Source: a virus | IMG/VR virus record: IMGVR_UViG_3300024346_000104 | Span: 1-49,944 of that record | Length of the DNA stretch: 49,944 nt | Reading direction: 5' to 3' (one strand) | Shown here: piece by piece, positions 24,544-31,088 of the stretch | How positions within the stretch are numbered: position 1 is the first letter of the stretch | Layout: every line of letters starts with the position of its first letter | Made by a program: the position numbers and the translations under genes | The notes under the pieces: generated by a model | Told to the model about the DNA's origin: nothing | Database searches by the model: none | What the model saw: the letters and a program-made list of their open reading frames with translations, nothing else

Positions 24544-25596
24544 ATGTCATTTAAAAGATTAGAAGCCGACGATTTTGTAATAAGCACAGATGCTATTTCA
24601 TCTACATTATGGTCAAATTTTCAACCATCCTTAACATCTGTATTTACTTCATCTGTTCAAGTAAATGGATCCTCAGGTAATTATTATACAAATGTTTTTA
24701 GTACCGCAACAACAGAATCCGTTCAATTTGCTATTGCTTATGGTAATTCTAATGGTAGTGGTAGTTTAGCATATAATACCTCCGTTAATGGTTATTCACC
24801 CACAAGTACTATTTTTGGTCAATGGCAGGATTTAGTAATTGGAGATGAAAATACTAATTTTACTTTTGGTGCTATTACATCCTCCCAATTCTTTGCTTTA
24901 CCGATGGAAAGAGCAAGATATAAAGATTCATTATTCTTAGGTTCTTTATCATTAACCCTTTCAGCATCAGGGGGATCAATTACTTTAACAGATAATAGTA
25001 ATTATGTATCCTCAGTTCAATTTTGTGAAGCAGGTAGGGTATTTCAATTAATTACAGGTTCAACAGGTAATAGAGCAACTATTACATCAAAAAACACATC
25101 TGATGGTTATTCAGCAAATTCAGGATCTTATGGTTGGTTATTACCAGATATTGGAACTATTTTGTTAAACCCATTAGCATTAGGAGCTCCTGCGGTTAGT
25201 GGTGGTATTGCATTTACATTTAGTGGTTCAGCAACATCATCCGCGGCTCCAAACGTAAGTCCAAATACTTCTTTATTTAATTCTTTAAGTTCATCCTTAG
25301 CAAACTTAGGTTCATCGGCTGATTTTTTCTTAAATGCTCAAGAATCTATTACCTCTGATTTTATCTTTGTAAGACCTAGAAGCTCAGAATTTAATTATTC
25401 AGAAAACCCATCATTTATTTCAGGTTCAACCGGAGAAGTTCTATATTCTGGCTTTATTAATAATCCACAAACATACATTACAACAATTGGATTATATAAT
25501 GATACAAACCAATTATTAGCCGTAGCAAAACTTTCAAGACCTTTACCAAAAGATTTTACAAAAGAAGCATTAGTTCGTGTTAAGCTAGATTTTTAA
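24544..25596 (+). CDS. Tail-fibre-region structural protein, paralogue A, 350 residues
   Basis: It is rich in Ser, Thr, Asn and Gly with beta-repeat character. The C-terminus (TYITTIGLYNDTNQLLAVAK, LSRPLPKDF) is shared with the next gene, so the two are paralogues with a common attachment or assembly domain and divergent outer parts. The N-terminal DDFVISTDAISSTLWSN may be the baseplate-binding end. Host-contact or decoration roles are possible. Confidence 0.6.
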   Translation: MSFKRLEADDFVISTDAISSTLWSNFQPSLTSVFTSSVQVNGSSGNYYTNVFSTATTESVQFAIAYGNSNGSGSLAYNTSVNGYSPTSTIFGQWQDLVIGDENTNFTFGAITSSQFFALPMERARYKDSLFLGSLSLTLSASGGSITLTDNSNYVSSVQFCEAGRVFQLITGSTGNRATITSKNTSDGYSANSGSYGWLLPDIGTILLNPLALGAPAVSGGIAFTFSGSATSSAAPNVSPNTSLFNSLSSSLANLGSSADFFLNAQESITSDFIFVRPRSSEFNYSENPSFISGSTGEVLYSGFINNPQTYITTIGLYNDTNQLLAVAKLSRPLPKDFTKEALVRVKLDF

Positions 25597-25601
25597 AATG
25601 A

Positions 25602-26618
25602 ATGGGTGCCTACAAGCAATTTCTTAATTCTGATATTATTATTGAACCTTTTGAGGTCAGTAAGGGATTTTATTTTAAAGGAAATGAATTAACAGGTTCT
25701 GAGGTTAGTATTAATAGATACCTTGGAACCAATCTTTCAGGAACCTTATTTAATCCAAATACTGATCCCACTACAGGTACAAATGGTACTCAATACCAAA
25801 GATTAATTTATAGTTCGGTTCAAGAATTATATTACTCAAATTATTTGAGTTCTAGTTATGGTAGTCCTGCTAATACTGCTAGTTTAGTTCCGGGCAATAA
25901 TGTTGAAGGAAATGTTTATGTAGGTACTACTCCCTCTGATGGGAGGTATTTTAATTACAATCAAACAACTTTAACATTTGAAAAATACTTTCCAACAGGA
26001 TCAGGAAGTATTGTTGGGGTAATGTCAATACCCTCTCGTTTGTATGGTAATTATGTAACTCCGGGTTCATTTACTTGGATTTGTCCAAGTGGTTCAATAT
26101 ATGATGATACTCAAGGTAATTTAATTTTTTCATCCTCAGGTGAAATTTGTGGACAAATATTTTATTACCACGGTATAGCTGTTATTACAGCTAATAGTGC
26201 GGCAAACCCAAACGGATATGGATTTGGTGTTTATGGAACCGCAACTTATGGAACTGGAAGTGCTCAAATAAATGTTAATAATTTTGTTACTTCTTCTAAT
26301 GTAACCTGTTCCTTTTCCTCTTCTCTTACAATTTATGAAACACAATATAAATGTACACTTAGAGATAATGAATATAATTTTACACTAAACCCAACATCAA
26401 CATCCGGAAGTACATCAATTACCAGTTCAATAGGTACATTTTTTACCCCAGGACAATATTTAAATAATAATGTAACGGGTTCTTATTTTACTCCTTATAT
26501 TACTACAGTTGGTTTATACGATGAATATCAAAATTTATTAGCTGTAGGAAAATTATCACAACCCCTCCCAATTTCAATTACAACAGATACTACAATACTT
26601 ATAAACATAGATAGATAA
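25602..26618 (+). CDS. Tail-fibre-region structural protein, paralogue B, 338 residues
   Basis: A paralogue of the preceding gene. Its C-terminus (YITTVGLYDEYQNLLAVGK, LSQPLPISI) matches paralogue A nearly residue for residue, while the body is different and again Ser/Thr/Tyr-rich. The body contains IPSRLYGNYVTPGSFTWICP and a small Cys-containing beta region. The start at 25602 is used because the ATG at 25598 is in a different frame. Duplication followed by divergence of the exposed part is typical of receptor-facing proteins. Confidence 0.6.
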   Translation: MGAYKQFLNSDIIIEPFEVSKGFYFKGNELTGSEVSINRYLGTNLSGTLFNPNTDPTTGTNGTQYQRLIYSSVQELYYSNYLSSSYGSPANTASLVPGNNVEGNVYVGTTPSDGRYFNYNQTTLTFEKYFPTGSGSIVGVMSIPSRLYGNYVTPGSFTWICPSGSIYDDTQGNLIFSSSGEICGQIFYYHGIAVITANSAANPNGYGFGVYGTATYGTGSAQINVNNFVTSSNVTCSFSSSLTIYETQYKCTLRDNEYNFTLNPTSTSGSTSITSSIGTFFTPGQYLNNNVTGSYFTPYITTVGLYDEYQNLLAVGKLSQPLPISITTDTTILINIDR

Positions 26619-26620
26619 TC

Positions 26621-27352
26621 ATGGCAACTTTAAATTCATCAAATATTACAAATGGTAATACGGTTCAACCAAACGATTTACTTCAATTATACAATGCATT
26701 AACAGCAGGTGGAGGATATAATGTTTCAATTAGTGGAAGTATAACTGGTTCTGCAACCACAGCATCCTTTGTAACAACGGCTCAAACAGCATCCTTTGTA
26801 ACAACAGCTCAAACGGCATCTTATGTATTAAATGCAGTAAGTTCAAGTTTTGCTGCTACATCAGCAACTGCTTCATTTGTAACAACAGCTCAAACAGCAA
26901 GTTTAGCTTTAAGAGCTTCCGGATCTTTAACTGGATCCTTACTAGGTACAGCCGCAACGGCTTCATTTGTAACAACTGCTCAAACAGCATCCTTTGTATT
27001 ATCCTCGTCTTATGCTTTAAGTTCATCTTATGCTGCTAGTTCCTCATTAATTACTTCCCAACGTTATATTAGTTCTACTACTACATCTAGTGTTTCAGTA
27101 GGAAATTTCCAATTTATTGCTGGGGGTGCAAGTTTAACTAATGGAGTCTTTACAAGTAGTATATATACTCCTTTAATAAATAAATTAATAGGTCGAACTG
27201 CTTGGATTAGTGTTTCATATTTTGGGACTCCTACATTATTATCCCCAACCCCATCCTTAGTTGTCAATATTTCCTCATCAGGGCAAATAGTAATTGAACA
27301 AGGAGTTCCAAATGATAATGCTGAGATTGTTTGGACAGGTATATATATTTAA
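26621..27352 (+). CDS. Tail fibre protein with TASFVTTAQ repeats, 243 residues
   Basis: Residues about 44-145 are built from a nine-residue unit TASFVTTAQ, present in five intact or near-intact copies with relatives such as ASYVLNAVS and SSYALSSSY. Such phased repeats form slender trimeric fibre shafts. The C-terminal domain (TAWISVSYFGTPTLL, VVNISSSGQIVIEQGVPNDN) would be the tip. It is the last gene of the structural block, so it is a candidate for receptor recognition. The DNA repeats make it prone to expansion and recombination. Confidence 0.7.
   Translation: MATLNSSNITNGNTVQPNDLLQLYNALTAGGGYNVSISGSITGSATTASFVTTAQTASFVTTAQTASYVLNAVSSSFAATSATASFVTTAQTASLALRASGSLTGSLLGTAATASFVTTAQTASFVLSSSYALSSSYAASSSLITSQRYISSTTTSSVSVGNFQFIAGGASLTNGVFTSSIYTPLINKLIGRTAWISVSYFGTPTLLSPTPSLVVNISSSGQIVIEQGVPNDNAEIVWTGIYI
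26757..27000 (+). repeat. 27-base in-frame repeats encoding TASFVTTAQ
   Basis: Two direct copies lie back to back at about 26760-26813 (GCATCCTTTGTAACAACGGC as core), with diverged copies near 26869-26900 and 26958-26999. They are coding repeats within the fibre gene, not a CRISPR array. Confidence 0.75.
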
Positions 27353-27370
27353 AAATTAATTAAAAAATTT

Positions 27371-27832
27371 ATGAAAAATTGGTTATATAATAATAATGAG
27401 ATTACATCAATAGAGGAATTACCTCAAGATGCTTTTGGTTTTATATACATTACTACTCACATTCCATGTGGGGTATCGTATATTGGGAAAAAATCGCTAT
27501 ACCACAATATAAAACGCAAATTAACCAAAAAAGAATTGGCCGAGCAAACCGGTAGAGGACGCAGACCTACAACTCAAGTAATTCAAAAAGAAAGCGATTG
27601 GAAAACATATTTTGGTTCTGCTAAACCTATTTTAGAAATTATTAAAGATGGTAGAGTAGATGAATTTGAACGTCAAATTATTCAAGTAGTAAACAATAAA
27701 AAATTATTAACATATTACGAGTGCAAGTACTTATTCAAATATGGTGTATTAGAGCATCCGTTAGAATATTTCAATGATAATATCCTTGGAAAATTCTTTA
27801 CACGTGACTTTGGTTTATCAAAAGAGGATTAG
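27371..27832 (+). CDS. GIY-YIG-like endonuclease (Seg-type)
   Basis: 153 residues. The two signature strands appear as FGFIYITTH (about 21-29) and SYIGKKSLY (about 36-44). They are followed by ESDWKTYFGSAKPILEII and FERQIIQVVNNKKLLTYYE with the catalytic-type Glu. This set-up, with the DW-x-x-YFGS element, is common in freestanding GIY-YIG proteins of T4-like phages related to the Seg homing nucleases. It sits between the fibre gene and the primase. It may be a homing enzyme or a fixed DNA-processing nuclease. Confidence 0.72.
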   Translation: MKNWLYNNNEITSIEELPQDAFGFIYITTHIPCGVSYIGKKSLYHNIKRKLTKKELAEQTGRGRRPTTQVIQKESDWKTYFGSAKPILEIIKDGRVDEFERQIIQVVNNKKLLTYYECKYLFKYGVLEHPLEYFNDNILGKFFTRDFGLSKED

Positions 27833-27844
27833 TACATTGACTAT

Positions 27845-28774
27845 ATGTTAAATCAATCTCTAATTGCACTGACTAATTCTGTGCTTGGTACTGGTAAATC
27901 AACAGCTCGTGGTAATTATGCTTACCATTGCCCGTTGTGTAAACACCATAAACCAAAATTAGAAATTAATTTTACTGAAAATCCAAAAGGTGAAAATCCT
28001 TGGCATTGTTGGGTTTGTGATAAAAAAGGTAAAAAACTTTATCAATTATTTAAAGCAGTAGAAACCTCTCCCGAAATAATGGGGGAGTTAAATGCTATTG
28101 TTAAATACACAGGACCCAATACACAAATACAAGTTGAACATAAACTTGAATTGCCTAAAGAATTTAAACTCCTAAACAACATTCATCCCTCAGATATTAC
28201 AGCAAGACATGCTGCTGCCTATCTTAAATCAAGAGGTATTACTGAGGATGATATTTTAAAGTACGGAATTGGATATTGTGAGAAAGGAAGATATACTAAC
28301 ATGATTATTATTCCTTCTTATGATGCTAGAGGTACTCTAAATTATTTCACAGGACGTTCATTTGAAAAAGAACCAAATGTTAAATATAGAAACCCATCAG
28401 TATCACGCGATATCATCCCATTTGAGTTGTTTATAAACTGGGAATTACCGCTTATATTGTGCGAAGGACCATTTGATGCAATAGCCATCAAACGAAACGT
28501 TATCCCGCTTTTAGGCAAAAATATACAATCAAACTTAATGAAAAAGATCGTAATGTCTTCCGTTGAAAAGATTTACATTGCTCTTGACCGTGATGCCCAA
28601 AAACAGGCATTAAATTTCTGTGAACGACTAATGAATGAAGGTAAAGAAGTATATCTAGTAGATATGAAAGACAAAGATCCAAGCGAAATGGGGTTCGCTA
28701 ACTTTACAAACTTAATTCAAGAAACCTATCCCTTAACATTTTCAGGGTTACTTGAGAAAAAACTTTTCCTATGA
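27845..28774 (+). CDS. DNA primase (DnaG/T4 gp61-like)
   Basis: 309 residues. An N-terminal zinc finger comprises HCPLCKHHK (about 29-37) and HCWVCDKKGK (about 54-63). A TOPRIM domain follows, with the acidic motif LILCEGPFDAIAIK (about 203-216) and YIALDRDAQK (about 243-252), and a KDPSEMG turn ends it. This is the primase architecture that lays RNA primers for the lagging strand, shorter than bacterial DnaG and without a helicase-binding domain. It overlaps the following nuclease gene by four bases. It lies in the middle of late genes rather than with the other replication genes. Confidence 0.85.
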   Translation: MLNQSLIALTNSVLGTGKSTARGNYAYHCPLCKHHKPKLEINFTENPKGENPWHCWVCDKKGKKLYQLFKAVETSPEIMGELNAIVKYTGPNTQIQVEHKLELPKEFKLLNNIHPSDITARHAAAYLKSRGITEDDILKYGIGYCEKGRYTNMIIIPSYDARGTLNYFTGRSFEKEPNVKYRNPSVSRDIIPFELFINWELPLILCEGPFDAIAIKRNVIPLLGKNIQSNLMKKIVMSSVEKIYIALDRDAQKQALNFCERLMNEGKEVYLVDMKDKDPSEMGFANFTNLIQETYPLTFSGLLEKKLFL

Positions 28775-29544
28775 AAAAAAGAAACATTAAACATGTTAAC
28801 AACAGGATTCTAGAAATCTCAGAAGATCACAAACAAATCACTCTTCCAGATTCTAGATACTACAGACGAAATGGTGAATATTATCCTTCAATTACTCACG
28901 TTTTGGGTTCTTATCCAAAAGGTAAACATTTTGAAGAATGGTTAAAAAACATGGGTCGATCCGCTGATTATATTGTTAGAAAAGCAGCAGAAGATGGAAC
29001 CAAAGTACATGAAATGATTGAAGAGTATTTAGAAGGGAAAGAAATGAACTTTTTAAATCAATTCGGTAATCCTCAATATGACCCAACAATCTGGCAAATG
29101 TTTTTACGTTTTGTTGATTTTTGGGAAACTCATAAACCTGAATTAATCGATCAAGAGATCCACCTATATTCAGATACACTTAAAGTAGCAGGTACAACAG
29201 ATTTAGTTTGTAAAATTGGTAATGATTTATGGATTATTGATCATAAAACATCAAACCATATTCAAACTACACATGAATTACAAGCAGCAGTTTATGCCCA
29301 TTGTTATGCAGAATGTTTTGGTATAGTACCTGATAAAACTGGTATTTTATGGTTAAAATCTTCTAAACGTAAAGGTGCAAAAGATAAAATGCAAGGTAAA
29401 GGATGGGAAATGGTTTTACCATCTCGCACACAAGAAGAAAATATTGAAATCTTTAAAACAGTAAAACGTTTATTTGATTTAGAAAATCCAAACGAATCAC
29501 CTGTATTTACTGAGTTTAAAACTCAAGTAAAAAAAGAAGATTAA
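28771..29544 (+). CDS. PD-(D/E)XK exonuclease (RecB/Cas4-like)
   Basis: 257 residues. The catalytic core is AGTTDLVCKIGNDLWIIDHK (about 140-159), supplying the D and D-x-K residues. THELQAAVYAHCYAE (about 167-181) is the Gln-Tyr motif of the RecB-like branch. An upstream Glu/His helix (GTKVHEMIEEYLEG) completes the site. It would trim DNA ends in recombination or repair. It is co-transcribed with the primase and ends at the GGGGCGAAAGCCCC hairpin. Confidence 0.82.
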   Translation: MKKRNIKHVNNRILEISEDHKQITLPDSRYYRRNGEYYPSITHVLGSYPKGKHFEEWLKNMGRSADYIVRKAAEDGTKVHEMIEEYLEGKEMNFLNQFGNPQYDPTIWQMFLRFVDFWETHKPELIDQEIHLYSDTLKVAGTTDLVCKIGNDLWIIDHKTSNHIQTTHELQAAVYAHCYAECFGIVPDKTGILWLKSSKRKGAKDKMQGKGWEMVLPSRTQEENIEIFKTVKRLFDLENPNESPVFTEFKTQVKKED

Positions 29545-29561
29545 AAACGTCATATTAAAAA

Positions 29562-29593
29562 TGTGGAGGGGCGAAAGCCCCTTCGTATATTTA
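29562..29593 (+). promoter_or_regulatory. Host-type promoter P11 with GGGGCGAAAGCCCC hairpin in its spacer
   Basis: TGTG at 29562-29565, a 20-base spacer containing the perfect hairpin at 29568-29581, and TATATTTA at 29586-29593. The block from AAAACGTCATAT to AAAGGTTATG is a near copy of the one at 4797-4875. Confidence 0.72.
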
Positions 29594-29608
29594 CGCTAAA
29601 TAAAGGTT

Positions 29609-29896
29609 ATGAAAAAAATAGATCTTCCACAAGTAATTGAACAAGTAGGGGGTAGAAATAAAATCACCCCACGTTATCGCCAATCTCACAATTGGAAAAA
29701 ATCAGTAGGTAAAACTTTAAGAAGTAATCTATTTCCAACTTTTCTAGGTAAATTTTTATATCGAGACGAAATTAAGGGAAGATGTTATTTTGAAATTCTC
29801 CCAAATCCTAAAGTTCCTAAATATAATAATTGTGCTGGAAGAGTAGAATATATTCCTGAATATCACGTTGATTACATGGAATTTGAGAAAGAATAG
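29609..29896 (+). CDS. Small basic protein of unknown function, 95 residues
   Basis: The start is in the AAAGGTTATG context under promoter P11, so it is expected to be expressed early although its neighbours look late. The N-terminal half is basic (GGRNKITPRYRQSHNWKKSV), suggesting nucleic-acid contact. The C-terminal half has short strands (GRCYFEILPNPKVPKYNN) and ends YHVDYMEFEKE. No family is recognised. Confidence 0.6.
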   Translation: MKKIDLPQVIEQVGGRNKITPRYRQSHNWKKSVGKTLRSNLFPTFLGKFLYRDEIKGRCYFEILPNPKVPKYNNCAGRVEYIPEYHVDYMEFEKE

Positions 29897-29915
29897 TAAC
29901 ATTAAATGTTTTATC

Positions 29916-29925
29916 ATATTTATAA
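29916..29925 (+). promoter_or_regulatory. ATATTTATAA motif opening the cargo region
   Basis: Exact motif 12 bases before the ATG at 29938. It is the first of several such motifs in the head-protein region. Confidence 0.5.
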
Positions 29926-29937
29926 CAAACTTAATCC

Positions 29938-30699
29938 ATGATTGGACTGATGTCTCTTTTAAAAGAAGTACAAGGGAAACCAAAAGCTATATTCATGGCA
30001 GGTCCTGCTGGCTCTGGAAAATCGTTCATCTTACAAAAATTGATTCCATCTAACTTTGATATCATTAATGTTGATGACACCTACGAGGAATTACTTAAAT
30101 CCTCAGGTATTGGAATGAAGTTAGCTCAAATGTCCCCTGATGAATTAAAAAAAGCAGGTGAATTAATGGGTCAAGCTAGAAAAACAACAGATAGTAAATA
30201 TCAAGAGGCAACCCAAAATTTAAAAAATCTTGCTATTGATAGTGTAGGAGGTTCTTCTAAAACATTACTTAAGAAAAAAGCAGAATTAGAAAATTTAGGT
30301 TATAACACGATGATGATAATGACTTATGTATCGCCTATAACGTCACTAGAGCGTAATAAACAGCGAGACAGATCATTGTTGCCGAGTATTGTGATTCGAT
30401 CTTGGCGCGACGTAAATAAAAATATAGACACATATAAACAAGCATTTAGTGATAATTTTACAATAGTAGATTTAAATCATGAAGATGCTAATAAGAGTTT
30501 TGATGAGAACTATATTTATAAAACATACATCGAACCCTTAGGACAAGTAGGAAAAGAAAAAACTCCTGAAGAAAAACTAAAGTCCGAACAAGAAGCAAAA
30601 CAAATTTATTCAGATATAAAACAATTAATGTCAACTCAACCCGAGTTTGATACTTTAGAACAAGCAAAATCAAAAACCACTAACTTTATAAACAAATGA
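29938..30699 (+). CDS. Zeta-toxin-like P-loop kinase with targeting-type N-terminus
   Basis: 253 residues. The Walker A loop GPAGSGKS is at about 22-29, IINVDDTYEELL follows as the acceptor-site strand, and TYVSPITSLERNKQRDRSL (about 130-148) with SWRDVNKNIDTY matches the lid region of zeta-toxin-like kinases. These phosphorylate small molecules such as UDP-sugars or nucleotides; the substrate here is unknown. The protein starts MIGLMSLLKEVQGK, a short helix like those on the following head-type proteins. It may therefore be packaged and delivered to the host. The C-terminal 50 residues are a charged helix. Confidence 0.65.
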   Translation: MIGLMSLLKEVQGKPKAIFMAGPAGSGKSFILQKLIPSNFDIINVDDTYEELLKSSGIGMKLAQMSPDELKKAGELMGQARKTTDSKYQEATQNLKNLAIDSVGGSSKTLLKKKAELENLGYNTMMIMTYVSPITSLERNKQRDRSLLPSIVIRSWRDVNKNIDTYKQAFSDNFTIVDLNHEDANKSFDENYIYKTYIEPLGQVGKEKTPEEKLKSEQEAKQIYSDIKQLMSTQPEFDTLEQAKSKTTNFINK

Positions 30700-31088
30700 A
30701 ATTATTAGACTTACTAAACGAAGTAGAAAAAAACGAAAAACCAGTTAAAGAAATGACTCCTGTCATGGAAGTTGAAACATCAACTATTGATGAAATTGGT
30801 AAATTCTTTATAGCTAAAAAACCAACATCTAAAAACGATAAAATTGAAGATTTAGTAATGGAAACAAGCGTATTAGATTTTGCTTCACAAGGATTAGAAT
30901 CTAAAAAACTGTTAGGTATCTTTAAACAAAAATCAGATGCTCGTAGAAGTGCTACTGAAGCTATTAAAGAATATGAAATGCAGCTTAAAGAAATGGAAGA
31001 TGCTATGGAAGCTTTCCGTGGTGCTAAAAAAGACATTGAAGATAAGAAAGCCGCAGCTAAAGAAAAAATCCAAAAGTTAAAACAATAA
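30696..31088 (+). CDS. Putative internal head protein, coiled coil, 130 residues
   Basis: The N-terminus MKLLDLLNEVEKNEKPVKEM closely resembles the capsid-targeting peptide of T4 internal proteins (MKTYQEFIAEA), and LNEV would serve as a prohead-protease site. The rest is charged, with a long C-terminal coiled coil (EYEMQLKEMEDAMEAFRGAK). It overlaps the kinase gene by four bases (ATGA) and shares one base with the next gene. The function is unknown; a scaffold or packaged protein is most likely. Confidence 0.55.
   Translation: MKLLDLLNEVEKNEKPVKEMTPVMEVETSTIDEIGKFFIAKKPTSKNDKIEDLVMETSVLDFASQGLESKKLLGIFKQKSDARRSATEAIKEYEMQLKEMEDAMEAFRGAKKDIEDKKAAAKEKIQKLKQ

Noticed and set aside
26757-27000. 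Possible CRISPR array
   Set aside because: The repeats are in frame, adjacent, without spacers, and encode a fibre shaft.
30512-30521. ATATTTATAA as a late promoter
   Set aside because: It lies within the kinase gene with no gene start nearby; kept only as a warning that the motif occurs by chance in AT-rich DNA.
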